This document shows, one piece after another, positions 7,060 through 14,813 of a stretch of 64,000 bases of DNA. Under the pieces are notes generated by a model. That model was not told the origin of the DNA. It saw nothing but the letters and a program-made list of their open reading frames with translations, and ran no database searches. Position numbers and translations under genes: made by a program. The DNA is taken from positions 3,833,001-3,897,000 of the forward strand of contig NZ_CP016268.1 of the NCBI RefSeq assembly GCF_001677435.1, read 5' to 3'. Every line of letters starts with the position of its first letter. Positions within the stretch are counted from its first letter, which is position 1. Origin of the DNA: Woeseia oceani (GTDB lineage Bacteria > Pseudomonadota > Gammaproteobacteria > Steroidobacterales > Woeseiaceae).

Positions 7060-7434
7060 TTAGTGAATGGCTTCGATAGCTTTCGCCAGATCCCCGAGCG
7101 ACAAAGGCTTTCTGAGATAACGGAAAACGTCTATGCCATCGGTCTCCGCGTAGAGTTCGTCCAGCGGGTAGGCGGTCATGAATATGACGGGTATCCCGAA
7201 CTGCTCCTGAATTCGCCGCGCAACCGCAACTCCGGTTTCGCCGGCACCCAGCTGCCAGTCGCAAATCAGCAGGTTGGGGGCTTGTCGCTGAACCTCTGCG
7301 TACGCCACCTTCGCGTTCGGTGCCGTCACTACGTCGTAGCCACAGAATTCCAGGTACAAACCTGTTGCCTCACGGGCGCCAGGGTCATCTTCGACAATCA
7401 GAATGCGTTCGATTTTTTCGGCGACACTTGACAT
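7060..7434 (-). CDS. Single-domain response regulator (CheY/LovR-like)
   Basis: A 124-residue receiver domain with no output domain. It has acidic residues E15, D16 and D17 (ILIVEDD), phospho-acceptor D59 (LLICDWQLG), a Thr in MTAYP and the conserved Lys in YLRKPLS. The ATG at 7434 starts the receiver fold directly; the 36 codons upstream in the same frame have no receiver homology. It is divergent from the LOV kinase gene, with only 78 bases between the two starts, so they probably form a pair. A LOV kinase plus single-domain regulator is the arrangement of Caulobacter lovK-lovR, where the pair tunes the general stress response. The parallel is by architecture only. Confidence 0.9.
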   Translation of the reverse strand: MSSVAEKIERILIVEDDPGAREATGLYLEFCGYDVVTAPNAKVAYAEVQRQAPNLLICDWQLGAGETGVAVARRIQEQFGIPVIFMTAYPLDELYAETDGIDVFRYLRKPLSLGDLAKAIEAIH

Positions 7435-7512
7435 CACGGGTATCGATGATAGTGACCTGATTCCGATTCGACAAGGACAGACGTCGCAAAGTTGATCGGC
7501 TAGACTCCACAA

Positions 7513-9522
7513 ATGACTGAATTTAGCCAGCCAAAGAACCACTGGTTTGCCAGGGAAATCCCGGCGATTACCGCCGCGATTTGCCTTGCGTCTGCCTGCG
7601 TAGTATTGGCAGGTTTGCTGTATGACTTTCCGTCATCGATATTCCCCGAAGGCAATCGGGTATCGATGAAAGCGAATACAGCAGTCGGCTTTATATTGGG
7701 CTCTCTGGCTGTCCTGGTCGCCAGCCGGCGGGCCTCTTTCCTGCAATCGATAGCACGCTGGGGAATCACGTCGCTCATGGCTGTTGTCGCGTTGTTTACC
7801 CTCCTCGAGTACTTGCTGCCACTGCGTATAAGTATTGATCAACTGCTGGTGCGAGCGGACAACGACGCCTTGCTGACCTCTTCGCCTGGCCGAATGGCGC
7901 CGACGACCGCTATCGGCTTTCTGGTCTTTGCCGTCGCCATCATGATCGATCACTGGGACGGTCTGGCAGCCCGAGTCGCTCGCCGCACGCTCCTGTCCAT
8001 GCTCATCCTGATGGCAATCGGTGCCATTCTTGGCTACGCGTACGGTGCTCCTTCGCTCTACATGGGCATCGATGGTGTGACCGCCATGGCGCTGTCCACG
8101 GCCATTTTGTTCGTCGTACTCGCCATTGGTGGCATCTGGCTACGACCAACGTACGGACTCCCGGCAATATTGATGGAGCAGTCTCTGCTGGGGGCGAACG
8201 TTCGCGCGCTGGTACCCATGGTTGTTGCAGCGCCGTTACTGGTCGGAGCGGCTGTCGCGGCCGGGTACGGCCGATTCTACGAAGGTGAGTTCGCGATTGC
8301 GCTGACTTCGCTGGGCTCGGTCATGGCAGCAACTCTGATTGCCATCGTTTCCATCGTTATCTTGCGCAAATCAGAAGCCGCGATGCTGATTAAGGACCGT
8401 GCACTGGCGGCAACTGCCAACGGCATTGTCATCACCGATCATCAGGCTTTGAACGAACCGATTGTCTACATCAATCCGGCGTTCACGCGCATAACCGGTT
8501 ACGAGGAAGAAGACCTGTCCGGTCTGAACTGCCGGTTTCTGAACCCCGACCTTGCGGGAAGCAAAGAGGTCAGAGCGGAATTGCGGCATTGCCTGAGCAC
8601 CGGCACGGCCACCACGGTTGAACTGCCGAATCGCCGCAAGGACGGCGAGTTGTTCTGGAACCGGCTGAGTATTTCGCCGATTCACGGGCGTGATGGCACG
8701 GTCACACACTACGTTGGCGTGATCGATGATGTAACTCAACGACGGAAGCAACAAGAACAGCTTCACAATGCTTTGCAAGAAACCCGCAAAGCGAACTCAA
8801 TACGCAATACGTTTGTACGCCTCGTAAGCCATGAACTTCGGACCCCCCTCAATTCCGCACTGACATGGCTTCGGCTGCTGGAAGTTGACGACCGTGAACA
8901 GACCCGGCAGAAAGGCATGCAGGTGATCGCGGAAAGCATTGAATCGCAATCACGCCTGATTGACGACCTCGTTGACGTGACACGCTATTCGGGTGCCGGC
9001 ATCCGTGTCGAGAAAGCTCAGGTTGACGTCAAAGACCTGACCGAGAAAGCGGTCGAAGAATTGCGGCCGACGATTGAGGACAATCAGACGCTGGAGCTCA
9101 CCATTGTTGACGGCGATTACAGCGCGAATATCGATGGGGGCCGCTATCAGCAGATAGTGCGCAATCTGTTGAGCAACGCGCACAAATACACCCCGGCCGC
9201 CGGGCGAATTTCCGTACACCTTATGGTTGATTCGCAGGCCATGACTTTGCGCGTCAGTGATACAGGCAAGGGATTGACGGCCGACGAGATTGAGAACGTC
9301 TTTGAGCCTTTCTGGCGTGCCGAATCCCATCAACCCGGCCTCGGTGTCGGGTTGTCTATCGTCTATTCACTGGTTGCGGCGCACGGCGGCACGATTGATG
9401 TCGTCAGCGAAGGTCCGGACCAGGGCAGCTCCTTTATCATCCGCTTGCCTCGCCAGGCGTCTGATGCGACGGACGGGGACGGCGCGAGCGCTGCTACAAC
9501 CAATACTCCACCACCCAACTGA
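7513..9522 (+). CDS. Membrane LOV/PAS-domain sensor histidine kinase
   Basis: A 669-residue kinase. Residues 1-290 hold about eight hydrophobic segments (a MASE-like membrane sensor). Residues 296-410 form a PAS domain that reads as a LOV domain: YINPAFTRITGYEEEDLSG, then GLNCRFLN with the flavin-adduct Cys at 340, Asn373 and Asn383 in NRRKDGELFWN, and HYVGVIDDVT. Two Gln positions conserved in photoactive LOV domains (the Q of NCRFLQ and the Q of GVQxDVT) are Asn344 and Ile404 here. HisKA follows with H440 (VSHELRTPLNS), then HATPase_c with N-box NLLSNAHKYT and DTGKGL. The last 29 bases overlap the phospholipase gene tail to tail. Blue-light or flavin-redox sensing is inferred; altered photochemistry is possible. 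Confidence 0.9.
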   Translation: MTEFSQPKNHWFAREIPAITAAICLASACVVLAGLLYDFPSSIFPEGNRVSMKANTAVGFILGSLAVLVASRRASFLQSIARWGITSLMAVVALFTLLEYLLPLRISIDQLLVRADNDALLTSSPGRMAPTTAIGFLVFAVAIMIDHWDGLAARVARRTLLSMLILMAIGAILGYAYGAPSLYMGIDGVTAMALSTAILFVVLAIGGIWLRPTYGLPAILMEQSLLGANVRALVPMVVAAPLLVGAAVAAGYGRFYEGEFAIALTSLGSVMAATLIAIVSIVILRKSEAAMLIKDRALAATANGIVITDHQALNEPIVYINPAFTRITGYEEEDLSGLNCRFLNPDLAGSKEVRAELRHCLSTGTATTVELPNRRKDGELFWNRLSISPIHGRDGTVTHYVGVIDDVTQRRKQQEQLHNALQETRKANSIRNTFVRLVSHELRTPLNSALTWLRLLEVDDREQTRQKGMQVIAESIESQSRLIDDLVDVTRYSGAGIRVEKAQVDVKDLTEKAVEELRPTIEDNQTLELTIVDGDYSANIDGGRYQQIVRNLLSNAHKYTPAAGRISVHLMVDSQAMTLRVSDTGKGLTADEIENVFEPFWRAESHQPGLGVGLSIVYSLVAAHGGTIDVVSEGPDQGSSFIIRLPRQASDATDGDGASAATTNTPPPN

Positions 9523-10888
9523 AAACCTCTTTCAGCCGGTCAAGTGCCGGCCGCTGCTTCCATTGCTCCAGCGTCACTTCACGGGTATCACTCAGGTCGA
9601 GCTCAAACTGTGCTTCCATCTGCTTGCCAAAATGGGGACCCAGGACAATGGCGTTCACTTCGTCGTTGTGCAGAAAACTTCGGTAGTCGAGATTACTGGA
9701 ACCCACCGTCGACCAGACTCCATCGATAACGGCCGTTTTGGCATGCAGAAAAGTACCTGTCGTTTCGTAGATACGAATGCCGCGCTCCAGCAGCTTGCCG
9801 TAACGGGAGCGGGATGCGTGCAGAATGGCGGCTGAGTCGGATATGCCCGGGACGATCAGCCGCACATCCACGCCACGTGCGGCCGCATCGCCCAACAAGG
9901 TCGTGAAAGTCTCATCGGGTGCGAAGTAGGCCTGCGTTATCCATATCCGGCTTTCGGTCCGTTGCATGGCCTCGAGGTAGGCCCTGTAGATGGGCGACTC
10001 CTGGCCGTCACCGCCTTCAGAGTGCAACACCGCCACTACGTCGTCGCAGGATCCGTCGGTTTTGCATTCGGCGAACTGCCCCGCCGCCGGCGTCAGCTCT
10101 TCACCTTCCCAGTTGTCCGCGAACGCCGCCTGAAATGCAGCAACGGCTGGACCACGGACAGCCAGATGGGTATCGCGCCACCCTGACAACAGCGGGTCTT
10201 TGCGTTTGCGTAAACGGTCATTGGACGCACTCGAGTAGGTATTGGACACATTGATGCCGCCGGTAAAAGCGACAGCATCGTCGACGATCAACAGCTTGCG
10301 GTGGGTGCGATTGTTAGCCTTGAGCGGATTGCCACCGGACAACGGATTGATCCCGTTGAACTCCTGAACCTGTATGCCCGCGTTGGTGAGCAGATCGAAG
10401 AACTCCTCGTCGCTGATCCAGCTTCCAATGCTGTCGTAGATAAGCCGCACAGTGACGCCTGCGCGGCTGCGCTCTATGAGTGCATCGGCAAAACGTTGCC
10501 CGACTTCGTCGTCGGCGAAGATATAGGTTTCGATGTTGATCGATTCACGGGCTGCCGCGATCGCCTCCAGCATCGCCGCGTAAGTTCTTGGGCCATCGAC
10601 CAGCAAAGTGGCTTTGTTCCCTTTATACAGTGGCGTTTCGCTAAGTGAGGTCAGCATTGAAATGCTTTCCGCCGCCGCTGTCGGATCAGGCGAATCTTTG
10701 ACAATCGTCTGAACAACTTTTTCCGCCTGATCCGTACTCATGACACCCTCCTCATTGACGATAGTCGGTGTTGCGGTCGTTGATACCGGAATGCGTGCAA
10801 CTGAACATGCCAGCAGCGATGCTGAAAAAGCCGCGAGCAATGCGACGTTGCGTGTTTCCGGCATGAGCCAGCGTGCTTGCTTGTACAT
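9494..10888 (-). CDS. Phospholipase D / cardiolipin-synthase-type lipoprotein
   Basis: A 464-residue protein with two HKD motifs: H196-x-K198 in HRKLLIVDD followed by GGIN, and H382-x-K384 in HAKTAVIDG followed by GSSN. Both have the distal Ser/Asn residues of active phospholipase-D-superfamily enzymes. The preferred start (MYKQARWLMPETRN) gives a lipoprotein signal with lipobox SLLAC (Cys28), so the catalytic domain would be on the periplasmic side of a membrane, unlike the canonical membrane-spanning cardiolipin synthases. Reactions could be cardiolipin synthesis, phosphatidyl transfer or lipid turnover. Its sigma54 promoter and activator motif link it to the stress genes upstream. The longer reading to 11032 would start upstream of that promoter and is rejected. 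Confidence 0.88.
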   Translation of the reverse strand: MYKQARWLMPETRNVALLAAFSASLLACSVARIPVSTTATPTIVNEEGVMSTDQAEKVVQTIVKDSPDPTAAAESISMLTSLSETPLYKGNKATLLVDGPRTYAAMLEAIAAARESINIETYIFADDEVGQRFADALIERSRAGVTVRLIYDSIGSWISDEEFFDLLTNAGIQVQEFNGINPLSGGNPLKANNRTHRKLLIVDDAVAFTGGINVSNTYSSASNDRLRKRKDPLLSGWRDTHLAVRGPAVAAFQAAFADNWEGEELTPAAGQFAECKTDGSCDDVVAVLHSEGGDGQESPIYRAYLEAMQRTESRIWITQAYFAPDETFTTLLGDAAARGVDVRLIVPGISDSAAILHASRSRYGKLLERGIRIYETTGTFLHAKTAVIDGVWSTVGSSNLDYRSFLHNDEVNAIVLGPHFGKQMEAQFELDLSDTREVTLEQWKQRPALDRLKEVFSWVVEYWL

Positions 10889-10947
10889 CGCAATATATCC
10901 CCGGCAGGCGGAAAGCGAACCTGTCCAAATATCCTCCTGAAGAAAAT

Positions 10948-10963
10948 TGCAGTATTCGTGCCA
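10948..10963 (-). promoter_or_regulatory. rpoN-dependent: Predicted sigma54 promoter of the phospholipase-D gene
   Basis: On the minus strand TGGCACGAATACTGCA has a perfect -24 half and one mismatch (C for T) in the -12 half, with exact GG-GC spacing. Transcription would start near 10936, ~48 bases before the ATG. Confidence 0.72.
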
Positions 10964-11042
10964 GTGTCCGGCACGCGTAAGCCCCCCCAATTCATTGGAG
11001 CTTGCGCCACGCCGCCATGAGGTCCGGGTCAAAATTACAGAA

Positions 11043-11060
11043 GCGTGTAAATTTTTCGGC
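11043..11060 (-). promoter_or_regulatory. Candidate activator site upstream of the phospholipase-D gene
   Basis: On the minus strand GCCGAAAAATTTACACGC, with the AAAATTTAC core shared with sites at 5125 and 6561. It is centred ~90 bases upstream of the -24 GG of the promoter at 10948-10963. It lies in the ~300-base gap (10889-11192), which holds nothing else I can identify. Confidence 0.5.
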
Positions 11061-11192
11061 TTGCTGGCCAGGCAGAGGCAATGCCATCGACTTGATTGAT
11101 TAATCGGTATTAAACAGATTTCGAAGTTGCCATTCAGTCGCGTTTATTGCACGATCGTTCAGCCAAATTTGGCAGCAGATCAGGAGTCGCAC

Positions 11193-11552
11193 GTGGCTGT
11201 TAAGCAGGAGAAGAACGTCGCCGGTATTCCGTCCGAGGAGCTCGAGGACTGGGGCCCGGTGGGGCTGCCACTGTCCGGGACGGTCTCGCAGCTGCGCGGG
11301 CGCGTCATCAACGAGCATGCGGATGGCTCGGAGGCAGGAATCTGGGAATCCACGCCGGGAACCTGGACCCGTCAGGTGATGGATGCAGAAATCGCCACGT
11401 TTCTCAGTGGCCGCGCGCTGTTCCACCCGGCGGTGGGCGAGACGATCGACATCAACGCTGGCGACACAGTGTATTTTGATGAGAACAGCAAAGGCACGTG
11501 GGAGATACTGGAAACCACGCGCAAAACCTACCTGACCTTTAAACGCGAGTGA
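11193..11552 (+). CDS. Cupin-domain protein (DUF861-like)
   Basis: A 119-residue single cupin domain. I chose GTG at 11193 because AGGAG lies six bases upstream; the longer ORF from 11127 has no such site. Features are WGPVGLPLSGTVSQLRG, ESTPGTWTRQVMDAEIATFL, then FHPAVGETIDINAGDTVYF and GTWEILETTRKTYLTF. These resemble the EutQ/ureidoglycine-aminohydrolase-like cupin family DUF861, whose members bind small ligands or act on amino/ureido compounds. No substrate can be named. It stands alone between divergent and convergent neighbours. Confidence 0.8.
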   Translation: MAVKQEKNVAGIPSEELEDWGPVGLPLSGTVSQLRGRVINEHADGSEAGIWESTPGTWTRQVMDAEIATFLSGRALFHPAVGETIDINAGDTVYFDENSKGTWEILETTRKTYLTFKRE

Positions 11553-11573
11553 CGACGGTCGGGTAAAGAAAGC

Positions 11574-12262
11574 TCAATCGGCACCCGCCGTTGCTCCCTG
11601 CAGAATCTCGATATCACTCAGCAGGTGGTTCACGGACGTCGTGCTCAAGCCGTTGTAGACACCCCGGATATGCCGGTTCTGATCGATCAGCAGCAAGTTT
11701 TCGGTGTGCAGAAAGTCGCTTAACTTGTCGGGGTTACCCAGGTCTTCATTGGCAAAGTACGCGTCTTTCGCAAGCTCGTAAATCGCCTTTTTATCACCGG
11801 TAAGCAGATGCCATTTGCCACTGATAACGCCGTAATCGCGTGCGTAGGCCTGCAGAATTTCCCGGGTATCGGTGGTAGGTCGGATGGAGTGCGACAGTAT
11901 GTAAACGCTGTCGTATCTGCAAATGCTTCCTGCACCTTGACGAGTCGTGACCTGACCGTGGGACAAATGCCGGGGCACGTCGTAAAGAAAAAATTGGCGA
12001 CGTAGATCTTGTTCTCCACGTCACGATCGCTGATCGCCTGGCCATCCTGATTGGTGAAGCTGAACTCAGGTATACGATGAAAGTCCTGCAGGTCAGGGCT
12101 GTCCTTTTCAATCCAGTGTGGAGTGAAATCGGCGGTATTGTAGTAAGGCAGCTCTTCGGCAGTCGCCGCGTTGGCTAGCATCACACTCAGGGCACCGACC
12201 ACGCAAGCGAATAACACCTTCGTGAAACGGATATACCAACGGTGGCGGCTAATTGAGGACAA
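11574..12262 (-). pseudogene. SCO1/SenC copper-chaperone gene with a frameshift
   Basis: Two frames together encode one SCO1/SenC-like thioredoxin-fold protein. The upstream frame gives a signal peptide, the strand YVANFFFTTCPGICPTV with the Cu-binding CxxxC motif, and RLVKVQEAFADT. The downstream frame gives DSVYILSHSIRPTTDTREIL, then ISGKWHLLTGDKKAIYELA and the late segment LLLIDQNRHIRGVYNG. The break is at about 11911-11916 and is repaired by adding one base. The missing base could be a real mutation or an assembly error. SCO proteins deliver copper to cytochrome oxidase or act as thiol redox proteins. The start is uncertain: a TTG at 12262 gives a good signal peptide and overlaps the previous gene by 14 bases. 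Confidence 0.82.
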
Positions 12263-12848
12263 AGGCTTCGTCGTCCAGCTCAATGCAGAGATTGGCGTTG
12301 CGCAGCCCGTACGTTCTTCCATTTCTGTACTCGAAATTACTGAATAGTTTGCCATTGGTTCGCCATCCCTGTTGCAGACCGACGGGTTCGCCAGCGTCAT
12401 AGTTGTATCGTTTGAATTTTTGGCCGCCCCGGTACCACGACCAAGCGACACCGTTCGGTTTGTCGTCCAGGTACTCGGTTCGCGTACGAATGTTGCCGTT
12501 ACTCCACCAGCTGGTTGTTGGGCCTTCACGTCGACCCTCGCGGTAGCTCGACTCGAAGGCCGGCTGGCCGTTCTCGTGCCACATCCTCAAGTAGCCGTGG
12601 CGGCGACCGTCAGCGTATTGTTCCGCGCGCGCCAGCCCACCGTTTGCGAAATAGCTGCGCGCCTCTCCGCTGAAAGGCCGGTTGCCGTACTCCCGTTTAC
12701 CGGTGCGGTTGTTAATCGTCAGTTGCGAAATATCGACGACCTCAGCAGCCGGTGAGATCGCGAAGACGCTGTACCGCTCAGGCGTCAGCAGCAACAGCAA
12801 ACACGCCATCGCCAAAGCAAAACCTGCTGTGATACCGGCTCTTTTCAT
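12249..12848 (-). CDS. MORN-repeat (YwqK-like) secreted or membrane-anchored protein
   Basis: A 199-residue protein with an N-terminal hydrophobic signal or anchor (AGITAGFALAMACLLLLLTP) and five to six MORN-type repeats of the form G-x-x-x-x-x-y-x-x-G-x-x-x-x (for example RRHGYLRMWHENGQPAFESS, GPTTSWWSNGNIRTRTEYLD, GLQQGWRTNGKLFSNFEYRN). The repeats match the YwqK family, named as antitoxins in Bacillus, but the export signal makes an intracellular antitoxin role unlikely. An ATG two codons upstream (12854) is also possible. It lies between the YHYH lipoprotein gene and the SCO gene on the same strand and is probably co-transcribed with them. Confidence 0.75.
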   Translation of the reverse strand: MKRAGITAGFALAMACLLLLLTPERYSVFAISPAAEVVDISQLTINNRTGKREYGNRPFSGEARSYFANGGLARAEQYADGRRHGYLRMWHENGQPAFESSYREGRREGPTTSWWSNGNIRTRTEYLDDKPNGVAWSWYRGGQKFKRYNYDAGEPVGLQQGWRTNGKLFSNFEYRNGRTYGLRNANLCIELDDEAFVLN

Positions 12849-12864
12849 CGTCATCAGTTTCCCG

Positions 12865-13713
12865 TTAATTGCTGATCGAGCTGGGCGTGCCCTGATAGTC
12901 TTCCGGGAACAGCAAGTAGTAAGCGCCGAGGTAGAACTCGTTCATGATGTGATAGTGATACTCCGCCTCACCTTGGGAATGCTGCGTGACACTGGTGTGA
13001 CCACCGGAAGCATCAAGATCTGTCGGATAAGTACCCGGTGTTGAATAACATTGCCTGCCGTACAGGAAGAAGCCGTCGGCAATCACACCGACCAAGGCCT
13101 CGTCGTCGTTACTGATTGCCTTGGGTTCGAGGTGATAGTGGTAGGTCTGTGGCCCGGTATGAGCGCCGTTGCTGTCGAAGCCCTGAATGACACCGATCTC
13201 GAGATTAACGTTCGGACCTTCCTGATCATTGAAGATGGGCGCTCCGCTAACCGCAATGCCAACAGGCCCAAGACTTGTCGCCGAAGAGCTCGCTGCACGC
13301 GTGGGGCTGGCGGGCGCCCTCAAAGTGAACAGATTGTTGTAGTCCTCGATATAACCCGGCGACATGTGTGACACGGTCGTGACGTTCGGATCCGGCGCCA
13401 CGTACAGGCCGCTGGCATTGTTCGGGTTCCAGTACGGCGAAGTGTGGTCCGGACGGCCGGTCGCTTCAATAACGACCGTGTCGCCATCAAGTGCGACAGT
13501 GACATTGGCGCCGAACCACTGGTAGGCATTGTGCAGCGTTGCCGTCACCTCTCCGCTAACGGTGCCATCGCTGTCAGCCTCCGCCTCGCTACTCACCGAA
13601 CTGCCGGACCCGCAAGCACTCAACGCAATGGCACAGAATGCGCTCAAAGCTATCAGTGCGAACGGCTCAGCGTACGCCGGCATCTTATTCCTGCAGGTGT
13701 AAGTTTGATTCAT
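12865..13713 (-). CDS. YHYH-domain lipoprotein
   Basis: A ~282-residue lipoprotein. Its signal sequence ends in lipobox ALSAC, followed by a Ser/Glu-rich linker. The mature part carries the YHYH signature twice: TYHYHLEP and EYHYHIMN. Other features are IAVSGAPIFNDQEGPN, GVIADGFFLYG and a Cys in YGRQCYS. The YHYH family is uncharacterised; the clustered His residues suggest metal binding. A TTG two codons upstream is an alternative start. It is downstream of the small Cys-motif gene and upstream of the MORN and SCO genes, so a metal- or redox-related secreted module is plausible. Confidence 0.8.
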   Translation of the reverse strand: MNQTYTCRNKMPAYAEPFALIALSAFCAIALSACGSGSSVSSEAEADSDGTVSGEVTATLHNAYQWFGANVTVALDGDTVVIEATGRPDHTSPYWNPNNASGLYVAPDPNVTTVSHMSPGYIEDYNNLFTLRAPASPTRAASSSATSLGPVGIAVSGAPIFNDQEGPNVNLEIGVIQGFDSNGAHTGPQTYHYHLEPKAISNDDEALVGVIADGFFLYGRQCYSTPGTYPTDLDASGGHTSVTQHSQGEAEYHYHIMNEFYLGAYYLLFPEDYQGTPSSISN

Positions 13714-13771
13714 AAGCAATGGTCCTTGTGATCTGCGCTGGTGGTCCGGGTCTTTGCCGCACCCAGGCGTG

Positions 13772-14035
13772 CTATTGGCTACGCGGACTCAATCCCGGTG
13801 GACCACCTGCCGGGCGGCAAGCCAATGGCCTGTCGTCCGGTGCATCACAGCTGCCTTCCAGAATTTCGCCTTCCCTGTCTGCAAAACTGCAGGGGTCGCC
13901 CTGCACGGCAGTTGCACAAGCTTCCACGGCTACTTTTGGCGGGCCGCGCCGATCGCGCTCTGAATCACCATTCTCGGCGTGCGCGAAACTCGTCATCAGC
14001 AACGAGGCTAGAATCAGGGCAGTACGTTGTTTCAT
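13772..14035 (-). CDS. Small secreted Cys-motif protein
   Basis: An 87-residue protein with a clear Sec signal peptide (MKQRTALILASLLMTSFAHA). The mature region has ACATAVQGDPCSFADREGEI followed by GSC and LAC, so the pattern is C-x7-C-x11-C-x10-C. The ATG has GGGAG upstream; the longer reading overlaps the regulator gene and is rejected. I do not recognise a named family. It sits between an OmpR-type two-component pair and the YHYH gene on the same strand and may be a target of that pair. Confidence 0.7.
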   Translation of the reverse strand: MKQRTALILASLLMTSFAHAENGDSERDRRGPPKVAVEACATAVQGDPCSFADREGEILEGSCDAPDDRPLACRPAGGPPGLSPRSQ

Positions 14036-14135
14036 TTCAGGCTCCCGGGGTTTCCGTATTGATGAGCCTGCAGTGTGGATGGCAACAGCGCAGAGAGTGC
14101 GGAGGAATTGTGCAGATCCGGCGGAGATTGCTGCT

Positions 14136-14813
14136 CTATTCGAGTTTGTAGCCGACCCCGTAGATCGAACGAATGATGTCCTCGGAACCGGCCGCACGAT
14201 GCACCTTCTGACGAAGATTCTTGATGTGCGAGTCGATTGTGCGATCGCTGACAATACGCCCGTCATCGTAGATGTTGTTCATGAGCTGATCGCGGGAGAA
14301 AACCCGGCCTGGCTGACTGGCCAGCAAGGCCAGCAGGCGAAACTCAACGGGTGTCAGGTCTACAACCTGGCCATTTACCGTTGCACAGAATTTTTCCACA
14401 TCAATATGCAATCGCTCCGTAGCTACTGTTTGCGTCGGCAAAGCCTGTGCCCGACGCAACAACGCTTTTACCCGGGCAATAACCTCGCGTGGACTGAACG
14501 GTTTGCAGACGTAATCATCAGCACCCAGCTCCAGACCCAACAAGCGGTCGATCTCGTCGATGCGGGCGGTAATCATGATGACCGGTACTTGCGTAAACTC
14601 ACGCAGTTCACGGCAAACCGCCAGACCGTCTTTGCCGGGTAGCATCAGGTCAAGAAGAATGATGTCCGGACTGTGATTACGCACCCAGTCGGCAACGGTA
14701 TCGCCGCGATCGAGGCAATGAACCTGGTAGTTCGCTTGCTGCAAATAGTCACGCAACAGGGCGGCGATCTTTGGCTCGTCCTCGACGACCAGGACAGTAG
14801 TGGCGACGCTCAT
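14136..14813 (-). CDS. OmpR-family response regulator
   Basis: A 225-residue two-domain regulator. The receiver has acidic residues in VVEDE, phospho-acceptor Asp in IILLDLMLPGKDG and Lys in DDYVCKPFSP. The winged helix is DLTPVEFRLLALLASQPGRV, then SDRTIDSHIKNLRQKV and YGVGYKLE. It overlaps the kinase gene by 4 bases, which shows the pair is translated together. The regulator resembles BaeR/CpxR-like envelope regulators. Genes downstream on the same strand (Cys-motif, YHYH, MORN, SCO) are its likely targets or operon partners. Confidence 0.95.
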   Translation of the reverse strand: MSVATTVLVVEDEPKIAALLRDYLQQANYQVHCLDRGDTVADWVRNHSPDIILLDLMLPGKDGLAVCRELREFTQVPVIMITARIDEIDRLLGLELGADDYVCKPFSPREVIARVKALLRRAQALPTQTVATERLHIDVEKFCATVNGQVVDLTPVEFRLLALLASQPGRVFSRDQLMNNIYDDGRIVSDRTIDSHIKNLRQKVHRAAGSEDIIRSIYGVGYKLE

